DNA of 64,000 nucleotides from Euclidia mi (GCA_944739405.2 OX123187.2:79840450-79904449), one strand, 5' to 3'. Positions 1 to 11,553 are shown, numbered from the stretch's first letter. Notes: a model not told the origin generated them from the sequence alone. Program-made: numbers and translations.

Positions 1-1230
1 ATTTTATTTAAATGTATTTATTATATTATATATATTCGTACATTTTACACAACGATGTAATATATTTTAGTCTACATAAATAGACACTCCGGCACCGACG
101 CCAATAAAATGGATTGCGCAGAATACCAGTGTTGCGGCTTAATAACCGCAACGTATACTGAGCGTTGTCCATTTTCTGGCACTGATGAGACACACACTTC
201 CACGTCTTATTTAAAATTTAATTTATAAATAAATTTATATGATTATAGATTGTTCACTGAGTCACTGACAATAATTTATTATTGTATATCAGCAGCACCG
301 TTTCCGCTTTCTATCGATTCGTTCGATTGGTCGGCCGGGTACGCATAGGGTTGCCAGTGACCAGCAATAATATTCTACCAATTAATAATCTATGATCAGA
401 AATGAAATAATATTATGTTACTTTTGTGTTTTTATATTCTGTCATAATTTAGTCTAGTGCTTTAAGTTTGTAATATCTTATTTTCATGTTTCTGTCTACT
501 GTTTAAGTGTGTGCCATTGGTGACAGAAATAAATATTTATTTATTTATATTTTATTTTATTTTTTAATATTCAATGTGCCTCCTACCATTCGGTGATCAC
601 TGCCCGCTTTAAGCGAATTGATCACCTATAAAATTGTACATAATATTATCATCATCACTGTAGCGATATCTCAGTTTCTTTTCGCATTCGCGACCTTCGC
701 CCACTTCCTGATCTAACCCGATTAGACAGAATATTTAACTTTTATGCAGAGGGAATGCTGTTTGCTTTCTCCAACCCAAAAGAATAGCCATAATGAATTT
801 TCATGTCGAAACAATATACGAATTAAATTGTGTAAAATTAGGAAGCCATAATAACCGCCATATATCTTGGTGATAACTGATAACATTCAGCCAAGGCCTG
901 ACGATGATAACATACCCCTATACGGTATGAGAGTAACATAGGAGCATCACATAAACAAAGAGGTCCAAGTATGTAACAAGGACTCTCGCTTCAAATCCTA
1001 TCTTTTGCCAACATATTATTATGATATGAAAAAGCGTGTAGGTGTATGGTTTCGTACTAAGCGTACAGAGATCTACCTATGTAGCTACTCTGCACTAGCA
1101 AGTAGTCAACTAGAACGCAGTACCATAGCGACACCATACAAGCAAAATTTAGTCTCCTATATGTATAGACAATCCTGTTTTTGTAGCGCGCATTTTATAT
1201 TTTTATTTAAGTCAGAAAGTCTGTCAGATT
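1..1230. other. AT-rich stretch, no gene recognised
   Basis: No open frame here resembles a known protein. The DNA is AT-rich, and I see no repeat that I can assign to a family. The 75-codon open frame at 1005 has no recognisable domain and no coding-like composition. Confidence 0.4.
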
Positions 1231-1234
1231 AGTG

Positions 1235-1300
1235 GAACCCAAATAAAAAAATATTTACAAGGCTTAGGTAAGGTGGGATGCCTCCGCGTCAACGTACAGA
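1235..1300 (-). mobile_element. Probable 3' end fragment of an RLE-type LINE
   Basis: This stretch resembles 5925-5990, the 3' end of an RLE-type LINE copy. Both carry 'atatttacaaggyttagg', then a gap, then 'atgcctccgc' at the end of the coding region. Similarity fades after about 1300, so this is a very short or heavily mutated copy. The call rests on one short match. Confidence 0.4.
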
Positions 1301-1479
1301 GTTACGGATGTAGTTACTGCAGAATAAGCACCATCTCTGAATAGAAATATGAAGCTCTGTTTGCCAGACTGGTGACGAGCGGAAGTGACGATACTCCCCA
1401 CTTTTAGCTATTTTTGTGGCTGGGCCAACTTGTTTGTGATATTTAGTAAATACACACCCAGAATTTATATTGTACAAGT

Positions 1480-2130
1480 TATTTTTTATAATTAGACTTT
1501 GTTTAATAAATGGATAGCCACATTATTGTGTTCTATTAAATCATGATCTTTTTTCATCAAACTAATTTTATTGTACTAGTAAACCAATCCCATTATTTAA
1601 AGCAATAAATAATAAGGGCAGAAACGTTAAGAAAATTCCCTCTATATTGCCATAACTCCCAGTAAAGAGCAGATTCACAAAACAGTTTTCCCTTGTAAAA
1701 GGCGACCCGAATATAAAATTTTTAACATTTTGTCACCACTTTACGTAAGAAAATTCCGGTATTACTGTGCCGTTTATCATGGTCGCTATTCTACTAAATA
1801 CGGAGGCACTTAATGTAACACATAATCTTCTTAGTGTTCCACATCTTACAAGAGTCAGTTAATATTCACTTTATTGTTGGCTCTGCTGTTCTTTTGGAAG
1901 ACGCAAGTGTGTTAAAAGGACTTAGTGTTGGGTGTTACAGAGGTTTTGCTATAGTATGAAAAGTGTGTGACATGTTATAGAGGTATTATGCTAGTGTGAG
2001 TCTTGTTCAATGTAAGTGCTATTGCTAGTAAAGCACTGATTTGGGTAACCTTATTGAAGACATGCTAGCTTTTGTCCGCGGTTTTACCTTTGTATGTACT
2101 GTCTGTGTGGTGATGGATTAAGAATACGGA
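1480..2130. other. Unassigned AT-rich DNA
   Basis: No coding frame, hairpin or known repeat is visible here. The stretch lies between a short LINE-like fragment and a SINE/RTE-type tail. Confidence 0.35.
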
Positions 2131-2134
2131 TTGT

Positions 2135-2342
2135 CGCCACACCATATCATATCATGGGTGTCGTAAGAGCCGACAGAGGGAGCATATTAAGCAGTGAAAC
2201 AGTACTGTAAGATAAGGAACGCTTGATACAAACCCCATACTAACCCGTTTCGACAGCGTGGTATAGTAGGCCAATTCCCCCTTTCAAAGGAGAGACCTAG
2301 TCCAGCAGTGGACTGATAAAGGCTGGTGAAGAAGAATATTAT
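2135..2342 (+). repeat. SINE or RTE-type 3' end with GAAGAA tail
   Basis: The left part (2150-2185, 'gggtgtcgtaagag') matches the head of the SINE found at 12,606-13,020. The right part (2285-2325, 'ctagtccagcagtggac') is the typical insect RTE 3' end, which also occurs inverted at 20,225 and 33,301. It closes with a GAAGAAGAA-like tail. It is either a composite SINE with an RTE tail or two adjacent fragments. The upstream part of the neighbouring LTR (2403) is missing, so this element may sit at that breakpoint. Confidence 0.5.
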
Positions 2343-2402
2343 TAAACAGTCTAGACAATCAAAGTAAAGTACACAGGCGGCTGTGTCGTTATGAGTGTTT
2401 AT

Positions 2403-2530
2403 AGGATATTAGGTATAGGTGATAGGCTACGACTCTAGGATAGGTTAACAAGTTAGACTATTTCCTTATCATTTAATCACTCCCCTTGTACAGTGGGGTT
2501 AGTAGCGTAGGGCTGCTATCCCGCTGTTCA
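2403..2530 (+). repeat. Truncated left LTR of decayed BEL/Pao-like element
   Basis: This stretch is repeated at 5015-5149. Both contain 'ggtgataggctacgactct' and end in 'ctatcccgctgttca'. On the left copy the repeat is followed at once by a sequence resembling a primer-binding site. On the right copy it is followed by unrelated DNA. That is the pattern expected of 5' and 3' LTRs. The left copy lacks its upstream portion, apparently replaced by the RTE/SINE-like fragment ending near 2342. Confidence 0.55.
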
Positions 2531-2548
2531 TTGTGGTCCTTCGCCGGT
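2531..2548 (+). promoter_or_regulatory. Candidate primer-binding site
   Basis: The sequence 'tgtggtccttcgccgg' directly follows the CA-ending left LTR. A TGGTCCTTCG-type primer-binding site is typical of BEL/Pao elements such as roo. The call rests on position plus motif. Confidence 0.5.
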
Positions 2549-2849
2549 AGGATAGGATTTAGGATTGGTCCTATTAGAATCAGTAATTGAAGCACGTGGT
2601 CCTCTTGTCCCTTAAATTGACAAATTTACTGACTGACAACTGATATACAGCAGACTTGCGCACCAACCTAGCGCTGGTTTCGTTGTATATTAAGTGACTG
2701 ACTAACTTAGTTGCGTTGTTCGGTAGCGGATCAGGTATCGGTCTCTCTGAACAGGGTCGCCCCGGTGCTCGAGAAGTCGCACATACCGTAACGAGGAAAC
2801 AGATCGCAACTAAGTTACCTTTTGTTTTCAACCCACCCCTTGTTAGGTT

Positions 2850-3930
2850 AAACAGGATAGGATAGGGGCAGCAAGATGGACGTACAACAGAGCAACGCAA
2901 TTGTAAAAAGCCAGGAGAGCAAAACAAAGAAATCGGACGCATATTAACCAACATCAAAAAGGACTCGGCATCCAGGAAAACAGAAAAATACATCGCAGAA
3001 AGAAGATCGCAACTCACAGAAGTATTTACCAGAGCATCGGAGAACCATTCACTACTCGAAGACGAGAACACCTTGGAAGAACAGAAGAACTTAGTTACTT
3101 CGGGATGATCAAAGACCTCTTTAATACGATCGACTTGTAGAACCAAAGAAATCTCAAACATTTCCATCAATTAGATCTTTTTATGTTTCTCGCAAATAGC
3201 AAATCTGTAGCAAAATCCGATTATAAACAACAGTATAATACTAAATCTATAAATAGCTCGTATAACTACAAGTGATGGCTAGATCATAATGTGTGCGCAA
3301 TTTAAAGCGTTGTCAGCAGAACAGCGTAATAGTAAAGTATGCAAACAGTGCATAATACTCGTACATTCATTCAATTTTTAGTGTAGATATCGTGGCAAAC
3401 TAGGTCAACATTTATTATTACACCTTGAACTTCAAAAGAACGTTAATGTCAACAAATATCGTTAGTAAAAATGACGAAAATAAAGGGTCTAAGCATAGGA
3501 AAACCTTTGAAAACCCAACTACAACTACAACTTGGATGAAAACCAAGTCAAACATATCGGACCGGACACACAGATTACAACGCTTTTAGCAACAGTCCTT
3601 GTGCAAACATAAGCCAAGATAAAGGCTACTAAGAGTGCTGTGTGATCTAGGTTCTCAGGCTTCATTCTCACGGAAGAAGTTGCCTAATTACCATCCTACA
3701 CTCGCAGAAAAATAAAATGCAAGATAGTAGGGGTCGGTGACGAAACACCGACGACTTCAAGCCACAGAGCTGAAGTTAACTTACAACCAAGATTGCCACG
3801 GTGCAACTTGGTCAAACTTATAACAAAGGGATGAACAGTCTCTTTGCTTCCCTGGAGTGGTGAAGAACATGCAATTAAATAAAAATTGCATCGTTGACCA
3901 ATCATTTAAAAATCAACTAACACTAAATGT
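2850..3930 (+). pseudogene. Decayed BEL/Pao gag and aspartic protease remnant
   Basis: A plus-strand frame at about 2940-3108 encodes a charged, helical gag-like stretch (contains 'RRSQLTEVFTRASENHSLL') that ends in a stop. At about 3633-3665 another frame encodes 'RVLCDLGSQASF'. This matches the aspartic protease active-site region of BEL/Pao polyproteins, which normally read D-S/C-G-S-Q; here Leu replaces Ser/Cys. A following frame continues with 'CKIVGVGDETPTT', the expected segment after the protease flap. Stops and frameshifts are frequent, and no RT, RNase H or integrase motif follows, so most of pol is deleted. The flanking LTR remnants and the primer-binding site support the assignment. 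Confidence 0.55.
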
Positions 3931-4700
3931 CCTACAAATATCACTACACTAAAAGTCAAGTACTTAATATACTTTAGAAACAACTATGCACTGGTTGTCT
4001 ATATCAAAAAACCAATAAGCGAGAAGAGATAACTTCGAGACGTAGGAGTAATAAAAATCGCCGACAACAGTATAATAAAAAGAAAACACCCAAATCATCA
4101 AGATCTGATCTACCACACCCGCAACGTGCACTACATCAAGACAGCAAACAACCATCCACGCACACTGCATGGAACACCGTCTACAGCCAGGCGAACCATC
4201 TGCCGAAGCCTCCCAGGAAGCAGCCGCGGAACCAGAACGAAGCCAAGGATGACTCCATAGAATTATACCAATTGGAGTTGCTTGTTCCTTGGAGAGGCCA
4301 GAATGTTCACACATGAACATGCCATATCAGCTATATAATCCTACGTGAGTATTTACTGGAACACTGACTGTTCGTGATTCATATTAAATTAAGAAAATAT
4401 CACGTATTCACGAAAGGCATGTACCGCTGAGATGGCACCTTACACACACAGCACACAACTGTAAAGTTGCGTGTGTGTACATAGGATAAGTTTAGTATAT
4501 AAGATCATGTAGTTTAAGAAATAAACCAGTCACAAGTTTAATCCGACTTTGACTCGATACCCTTCCCATACCTCTGACGGTGGCCAAGACACCTTTAGCC
4601 ATCAGTACTGATCAGCTCGGTGAGTCTGTCGAGTTGGCCGTCAGAAAACCATTTCCACCATACCTAATTTTTACTCACAGTCCGTCTGTCATCATAGGTC
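3931..4700 (+). other. Unassigned internal region of decayed LTR element
   Basis: This lies between the protease remnant and the right LTR. No pol motif is readable in any frame. A TATA-like 'agtatataagatcatg' sits near 4493, followed by 'aaataaac' near 4520, so promoter or poly(A) signals of another LTR may be present. The open frames on the minus strand look like chance. Confidence 0.3.
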
Positions 4701-4734
4701 TCCGGTGGCAGATATCCCGCACCTATCTATATAA

Positions 4735-5149
4735 GTATATATAAATACGTATAGTAGGGCTAGGATCTAATAGGGATTGTAGGGACAAATAGGGTTAGGT
4801 TCTAGGCGCGTACGAATCGTAGGTCTGTATCACAGCATACCACGGTAGTACCACGATAGTACGTGCCATAGGTTAGGCGCTTAGTAGTAGGTGCGTATAA
4901 GTGCTGGTCTGTATCACAGAATACCACAGAGCACCAAGCCTATACGCATTATACGCTAGGTACAAGTTAGGATAGGTTTAGGATACATATAGGTATAAGG
5001 AGTAGGATAACTAGGATAGGATATTAAGTATAGGTGATAGGCTACGACTCTAGGATAGTATAGGTTAACAAGTTAAATTAATCCCTTATCATATAATCAT
5101 TCTCCTCTACAGTGGGGTTAGTAGCGTAAGGATGCTATCCCGCTGTTCA
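4735..5149 (+). repeat. Right LTR of decayed BEL/Pao-like element
   Basis: The last 135 bp duplicate the left LTR remnant at 2403-2530 and end in the same 'cgctgttca'. The upstream part is rich in 'aggatag/ataggtata' and has an internal near-duplication: 'ggtctgtatcacag' at about 4822 and 4903, each followed by a 'taccac'-containing stretch. The exact start is uncertain because the left LTR is truncated. Confidence 0.5.
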
Positions 5150-5164
5150 AAAACCGATGACATT

Positions 5165-5325
5165 TGACCTGTTATTAATAGGTAGGCGTATCAGTTATAA
5201 TACATATTTGAATAACACTCGTGCTATAATACTCGTATACAAATATAACACTAATAATACTTAAATCAGACAAACTTTGAATGGCAATATTATTGATAGG
5301 TAGGCGTAACAGTTATTATAGGTGT
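5165..5325. repeat. Short direct repeats of about 30 bp
   Basis: The motif 'taggtaggcgta(t/a)cagttat' occurs at about 5180 and 5296 in otherwise AT-rich DNA. No coding sense is seen. It may be remnants of an old insertion flank. Confidence 0.35.
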
Positions 5326-5339
5326 TATAATCGATTTTA

Positions 5340-5601
5340 AACTTTTGCGATTTATATACATTATGCCAAGCGTAAGTTTTTGTTGTGGGTTTATAATAAT
5401 AAACCTACTAGCGGTCGTATTTACGAAGAAATGCGGGCAGCTAGGAGGATATTTAAATCCCGATTAAAATGGTGTCAAGACCATGAGACCCAAATTAAAA
5501 TGGATATCCTAGCATCCCATCACTCAAATAATGACTTCCGCTCCTTTTGGAAGCACACTAATAAATTAAAGGCCTGGTATCCCTGTGACTGTTGCAAATA
5601 A
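5340..5601 (+). pseudogene. LINE ORF2 linker fragment (CR1/Jockey-like)
   Basis: The frame reads through 'KFLLWVYNNKPTSGRIYEEM' and then 'FKSRLKWCQDHETQIKMDIL', and ends shortly after 'DFRSFWKHTNKL'. This Arg/Lys-rich segment with an 'R..FWK' motif is characteristic of the region between endonuclease and reverse transcriptase in CR1/Jockey-type LINE ORF2 proteins. The RT that should follow is absent. Instead the sequence passes directly into a LINE/SINE 3' tail, so the RT has been lost by internal deletion. Confidence 0.6.
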
Positions 5602-5748
5602 AATATCCCGATAAGCAGCAATAGGCTCGCAAACTATTACGTGGGATCAAGATACTGGCGAAAAAAGGGCGTTTAATATGCCTGTGCCTACCTCTTCGGG
5701 GAAACAGGCGTGAGTCTATGTATGTATGTGTATGTATTTATTGCAACT
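5602..5748 (+). repeat. LINE/SINE 3' end with TATG tail
   Basis: The stretch carries 'attacgtgggatcaagatactggcgaa', 'cctacctcttcgggga' and a closing (TATG)n tract. It is a diverged copy of the 3' half of the SINEs at 12,606-13,020 and 62,090-62,474, which lie in the opposite orientation. Here it directly follows a LINE coding fragment. That suggests it is the 3' end of the LINE partner that these SINEs copy, rather than another SINE. Confidence 0.55.
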
Positions 5749-5924
5749 TTAATGACTTAACCTGGCACCGACTCCAAAAAAAGTATAATTGTATATTATA
5801 GTCCTAATAAAACTTATTTATTTTAATATATATTAAATTAATTATTTTATAGTAACATAATTTATAAGTAGCCTATAAGTGAAGCTTAATCTAATCTAAT
5901 CTAATACAAAAGACATAAAAACAA

Positions 5925-6180
5925 ATTTAGAAAGTGAAAATATTTACAAGGTTTAGGCGTCGTAGAATGCCTCCGCATCAATGTCATCGGGTAACGTGCC
6001 CAGAAGGCTGGCAGCATTGCCACGCTGGATGGCAATGCTGATTCTCTGAGCAAAGAATAAACCAGCCTTCTGGTCACGTGAGACGTCGATTAACCGTTTA
6101 GAAATATCACGGAATAGAGAACGAGCGCTCGGACCCCATGAGCCTAGCGTTTCCACCCCAAACGGCTCAAACACGTAATT
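5925..6180 (-). pseudogene. 5'-truncated RLE-type LINE, C-terminal end
   Basis: Seventy-three codons on the minus strand ('FEPFGVETLGSWGPSARSLF' to 'GNAASLLGTLPDD') are a close match to the last quarter of the endonuclease ORF at 14,112-14,885. This copy starts abruptly at about 6180, as expected for 5' truncation during target-primed reverse transcription. The 3' UTR runs leftwards through an AT-rich stretch containing repeated 'atcta'. It is a second, non-identical member of the family in this window. Confidence 0.75.
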
Positions 6181-6570
6181 ACTTACTAAATTACTGTATT
6201 TGCAACTAATAAAATATTTTTTTCTAAGTACTTAGTCCAAAAATATAATATACTTATCTGATTTCTGGTGATAGGTATTTAATTTAGTTTGTTAGTCATA
6301 TAAAAATATGTATTGTTTCAGGTATGTGAATTAAGTGGTAGATACGTATAACTCGTATAAGTAGGTATATAATATTCAGTTGAATAGGTGATGTTTATAA
6401 GTAAATTGAAGTTAAAATAATGGAATTTATTTTTCCTTTTTAGTGCTATTTTCACACATTTTCCAAATTTCTGGAGGCGGCTTTTTTGTTAATTTTTTTT
6501 ATTTTGTTAAATTATTAAAAATTTACTATTCTCAGAAAAAAAAGGTTCATTGATATTTATTACTAGGCCT
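6181..6570. other. AT-rich spacer, nothing recognised
   Basis: No coding frame or assigned repeat is seen. This is the 3' flank of the transposase remnant. If a Transib terminal repeat exists it should lie here or just left, but I could not identify one. Confidence 0.35.
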
Positions 6571-6572
6571 AC

Positions 6573-8400
6573 TTATTCTTCCTCTTCGCCAAATATTATG
6601 GAAGCTGGATCATCATCCAACAGATATTTAACTTCAGGTAAGTATTTACGATTACTTGGTCGCCTTTTTAAGCGACTTGAAATCACGGGATCTGATAAAA
6701 GTAATAACGAATTAATTATGTCCGCATTACATTTTGCCCTCGATAATTTTCTTGTATGATTCAGTCTTTGGTATCTAAAAAATTTATTTTTTGCTTCCTG
6801 CGCATCTTCCCCTAGCTGTCCAATGGGCACTATTTTATTATGAGACACGATATCTGCTCCATGGACTAATATCTTATGGACAGTAACTGGCATGTGATAC
6901 CATCCATACAGTGAAAATACAATTCTGCTGTTTCACGAGTATAACTTCTAAACGTTTCTATATAATTTTTATACTCTGAACCTATAGTTTGTAATATGAC
7001 GTAGAAACGTTTGATAAAATTTTCGTCAATACCTGTGATACGAGCACTGGTTTTATAATTCGAAAACACGAGCTGTGTTTCCATCATGTGTTTTTCCGGA
7101 ACCCTGTTTAACAACATCAATTAGTAATTCTAACTCTCGCCTGAAATCTTGTTGAATTCTAAGTTTTCTTTCTTCCCTTATTTACTTATTTTCCCCTCGA
7201 GCTGACCAGCACTTAAACGGTAAATTATAAGCAATGTGAATAATGCACTCAAACACCTGATCCATGCATGTAGTGGAGATGTCCCATACCCAAGATTTTC
7301 TTCATTTGGATTTTTATTGGAAACTATATCAAGTTTATTCATGGACAGTGGATTTGCGCCACAAATGTAACACTTCATGGAAGATCTATTGCCAGTCAAA
7401 TCATTGCATATTTCCGTGTCTACCATTGTGAATAGTAATTTATATTCAACGGTCAAATTGGCAGCAGAAAAAGGTTGTAAAGTTGTGATTTCTCGATTTA
7501 AATTATTAACACATTCTGTAGTTAATGTGTTGTTTTCTTTTTCAAATCGAAAAAAATTGGTCGACAAAATCTCGATGATGATGTAACTGGATTTTGCCAC
7601 ACGACTTCGTTTGTATTAATATTTTGCAATTTAATTGGAACTAAACTGCATATAAAGACGGAGCAGTCATCAAAACTAGGATTAGTCACATCCCCATTTA
7701 CATATAAGCTCAATTTTTTGTAATTCGTTGTTGTCTATATTAACCAGTTGCAATATTCTCGTCATTGTTAAGTCTAATAAACTCTGTAATTTGATCTTCA
7801 CTTCAACATCAGATATTGTTATTGATTCAGAAGGTGGATAGCACAATTGTTTTGCTAATTGTATCTGATAATAACTAGGAAATAAGTCTGGAGATATCTC
7901 ATTGACTTCTAACCTTATATCAATATACTGCTGTTTAGTCAAATCGTTATTCACATATAAACTCAGAGCATCATCTCTGGACAATGAATTAGACTTATTA
8001 GACAACAAATCTTCACAAAACTTTTTGATATTCGCTGTATGTTGAGGATAATTCTGAATAAACTCAAAAATGAATCGTGCATTTGAATCTTTTAATCCTT
8101 TTGACGCCATAAAATTGATATGCTCTTGGGGAGATGACTGTAAAGACTGTGTTCTTCGTCTTTTTTGTCGATTGCTTAATTCATCTTTTTTTTTTCTGGA
8201 GTTCTAAATGTTGAAGGTATATTAGAAGATGTGCTTGGAAAATTTAAAACTTGGGACCAATCTAAATTGCGGCTGAGCCAAGTTTTGTTTGAAGATAAAA
8301 ATCTTTCTTCATGATAGTCACATTGCCTTTTTTTTATTTTTAACAGTAGAAATAAATTTCTGAATTTTTCTTGATAATACCCTAAAAAAAATTTAATCAT
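6573..8400 (-). pseudogene. RAG1-like (Transib superfamily) DDE transposase, frame-broken
   Basis: Minus-strand pieces at 8400-8176, 8110-7682, 7713-7522, 7600-7178, about 7180-7070, 7120-6866 and 6893-6573 form one collinear protein. Recognisable blocks of Transib/RAG1-core-like transposases, in order, are: 'ICKWGCD' (first catalytic Asp, codon 7687-7685, followed at once by a stop); 'WQNPVTSSSRFCRPI'; 'FTMVDTEICNDLT' (second Asp, about 7420); 'MKCYICGANP' (zinc-binding Cys pair); 'SPLHAWIR'; 'KQGSGKTHDGNTARVF'; and 'IGQLGEDAQEAKNK' (Glu-containing third motif, about 6820-6775). The family cuts and pastes DNA using a DDE active site and is the ancestor group of the V(D)J recombinase RAG1. 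About five frame changes or stops break the gene, so it is inactive here unless some are assembly errors. Terminal inverted repeats were not found. Length (about 600 codons) fits a full-length member. Confidence 0.78.
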
Positions 8401-9200
8401 TAAATAAATTTAATAAGACGTTTATTCACACTTACTTATATTTCGAACCACAGAATTTCAAACAATAGAATACACGAATCACTCACTTTTTTCATCATTT
8501 AGTAATTCTCGAGGACAAGTATTAAGAACGATTCTAAACGATTCGTTATGATTGTTAATACATTTTTTTAGAAATAAGTACAAATCTTTATTTGTTTTAA
8601 GGAAGTAGGTTGATTCTGAATAAGTATATTTATTAATTTAGTGCACCTACCCGCAATCCTGTTAATGAGATTTCCAAAAGAACCAAGTGATGTACCGCAT
8701 ATAATTAGCAAGTCGTACACGTTTAATAGTAACATTGCTGTTTAAAATAAAGTAGGCCTTTTTTTAAATTTTAATTTTTTCCAACATTGCGCATACATGC
8801 GGCTCTTAAAAGTAGCAAGAAATATAAAGTATTAATTGGTTTATTTGCCCTCATCAATATTTTTTTGGAATTATGTGGTACTAGTAACTAAAACACAACT
8901 TTTGGAAAAAATATTAGTGATTTTATTTTTCTTTAAATCGGCGTTAAATGGCTGTTACAGTTTACAAATACGATAAAAATGCAAAGCTTAATATATAAAC
9001 TGATGATTTATATATAACAAAGTGATAGAAACCCACGAATTAAAAAAAAAATAAACAAAAATTTGTTTGAGTAAATTTCTTCAGAAAGGGATCGTGTCTG
9101 TTTTGAAGCTCTTTTATTCAATAATAAGCGTGTTTTAAGGGCTTAGTTATCCATAATTAGATGAAGTATGTATTTATCTTTCGATATCACATCACATCTA
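8401..9200. other. AT-rich spacer, nothing recognised
   Basis: No coding frame or known repeat is seen. It separates the minus-strand transposase from the plus-strand LINE. Confidence 0.35.
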
Positions 9201-9204
9201 ATCT

Positions 9205-10965
9205 TATTGATTAGATTGCATATTCTGCCAGATGTCCAAGCATTTATATGGGATCGATCTACAGTGGGACATAAATAATTATTTAAAATCTCTACCTACT
9301 CAGCGTCAATCTTTTGTATTGCTAGAAACTGATTATGCCGAGGTTAATAGCATGATAATGAACTTGAAACCTAACAGTGCCCCCGGATGGGACAATATAC
9401 CAACTCGATTCTTGCAATACTCTAGGCAGTGCTCTGTACCAGTCATAACCCATCTGGTTAATCTTTGTTTTAGGACAGGGACTTTCCCGATTCCTCTGAA
9501 ACAATCTATTATTACTCCCATGTATAAGGGTGGTGACAGAGATAATATTAATAATTATAGACCTACCTCGGTTTTACTTGTACTGGCAATTTTTTTTTAA
9601 ATTATGAAATTCTAGATTACTTAATTATCTTTCAAGATTTAATATATTATCGCCTCAGCAATTCGGCTATAGGCAAACATTTCAACTGAAGATGCAGTTA
9701 CGTCTCTTAGCACTTTCTTAATAGAACATTTGGATAAAAAAGAAAATAAATGCTTAACTATATTCATTGACTAAAGAAAAGCATTAGATACCGTCTCTCT
9801 GCCCATCCTTATAAAAAAGTTAGAAAAATAGGTGTCAGAGATAATGAACTCGCTATTTTTAAGGACTACCTGGTCAATCGTAAACAGAAGGTTGAGCTGG
9901 ATCAGTACTGCAGTGGGGACGTTGGCGTATCATACGGCGTCTCACAAGGTAGCGTCCTCGGGCCTACCTTGTTTTTAATTTATATTAATGACCTCTGCAA
10001 CATGGGTAAATAATGCAAACATTTTTACGTATGCCGATGATACTGCCATCGTCTTCACTGGTGCTACGTGGGATAGCATTAAGTTAGCAACAGAGAAAGG
10101 CCTCACTCAGGTAGCTAAGTGGCTGAAAAATAACTTGCTTAATTTAAATACAGACAAAACAAATTATATCTATTTTGCCATACAAAATAATAAACAGCCG
10201 AACACAGATCTTAATATACAATTATGTATAATTATATATTAATATACAAATATGTATATTATACATGAATGTGATAAATACCAAATAAACACTACATGCA
10301 ATTGTCCTAGAATAAATAAAGTAAGCAACACTAAATATCTTGGAGTCTACATTGATCAAAGATTGACTTGGTATACGCAAATTGAGTAAACTAGTACGAG
10401 AATTAGAAAGTTTATGTGGATATTCAAAAACCTAAGGCATATAACAAAGAGTGAAACTAGGTGCTAATGTACTACTTAACCAAATTTACATAGCACTTGT
10501 ACAATCAATAATTGTATACTGTCTTCTGGTTTGGAGTGGATCATGTAAAACTCGCTTTTTGGAAATTGAAAGATTCCAAGCTTTGATTAAGGTCATGTAT
10601 TTTAAGAAACGCAATGTTCCACAGAAAATCTATGTGACATTAGCAAACTATAATATTATCAATTCGAAAACTATACATCTTTAACACGATTTAAAAAATG
10701 CATAAATCTTTACCGCGTGATGAAATAGATACAGAAACAAAAAGAAGAAAAGACATAGTTGCTAAGGTCCCAATGGTCAGCACAATGTTTGCTTGTAAAC
10801 AGTATAGAAAGCGTGCGGAAATCCTTTATAATAAAGTTAACAAAATCCTCAATTCATAATGTATCCTAAAACTTGTCATGATTGTAAAGCTATCATTATT
10901 GAGTGGATTAGTAAATTATCTTACGACGACACGGAAAGCCTCCTAAAATACATTAAATAAAACAA
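9205..10965 (+). pseudogene. LINE ORF2 reverse transcriptase (CR1/Jockey-like), frame-broken
   Basis: RT blocks appear in order over several frames: 'SAPGWDNIPTRFL' (about 9379), 'ITPMYKGGDRDNINNYRPTS' (about 9515), 'SPQQFGYRQ' (about 9653), a catalytic-Asp region 'LTIFID' (about 9755, followed by a stop), 'YGVSQGSVLGPTLFLIYIND' (about 9933), 'TYADDTAI' (about 10,030) and the thumb and connection at 10,450-10,690. The protein would copy LINE RNA into DNA at a nicked target. No endonuclease is visible upstream, so the copy is 5'-truncated. At least five stops or frameshifts are present. The 3' end lies near 10,965, in an AAATAAAACAACAAC-like tail. Confidence 0.8.
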
Positions 10966-11068
10966 CAACATCCATTTTTTTTTTTTATTATTTAATTAAA
11001 TATATAAACATATTAACAAAATTCATCAATTAGTTAGAACACATTCATTTACGCAAGCGCGCGCTCAC

Positions 11069-11315
<247 letters not shown>

Positions 11316-11399
11316 GTGTGTGCTCGCACTCGAACACAAATAAGACTAAAAACAAAAGGATATATAACTACTTTTAAACTACCACGAATTGTACACATA

Positions 11400-11553
11400 T
11401 TAAAAATTATGTAACGGGTCTGAATCGTGTTAATAAACGAAAAGAAAGATGAAATACCTTTCTATTTGTCCCGACGTTTCGGCACAAATAGAAAGGTATT
11501 TCATCTTTCTTTTCGTTTATTAACACGATTCAGACCCGTTACATAATTTTTAA
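11400..11553. repeat. Perfect inverted repeat, 70-bp arms, 14-bp loop
   Basis: Bases 11,400-11,469 are exactly reverse-complementary to 11,484-11,553. The 14-bp loop at 11,470-11,483 reads 'cccgacgtttcggc', and part of it is itself palindromic (ccga..tcgg). It could be the inverted end of a foldback DNA transposon or a recent inverted duplication. No coding potential was found. Transcribed, it would form a long perfect hairpin. Confidence 0.95.

Noticed and set aside
2580..3170. 196-codon minus-strand frame
   Set aside because: It lies opposite the BEL/Pao gag remnant, which is supported by LTR and protease context. The frame itself has no domain.
3964..4320. 118-codon minus-strand frame
   Set aside because: It has no domain. 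It lies in the decayed LTR element and is probably chance.
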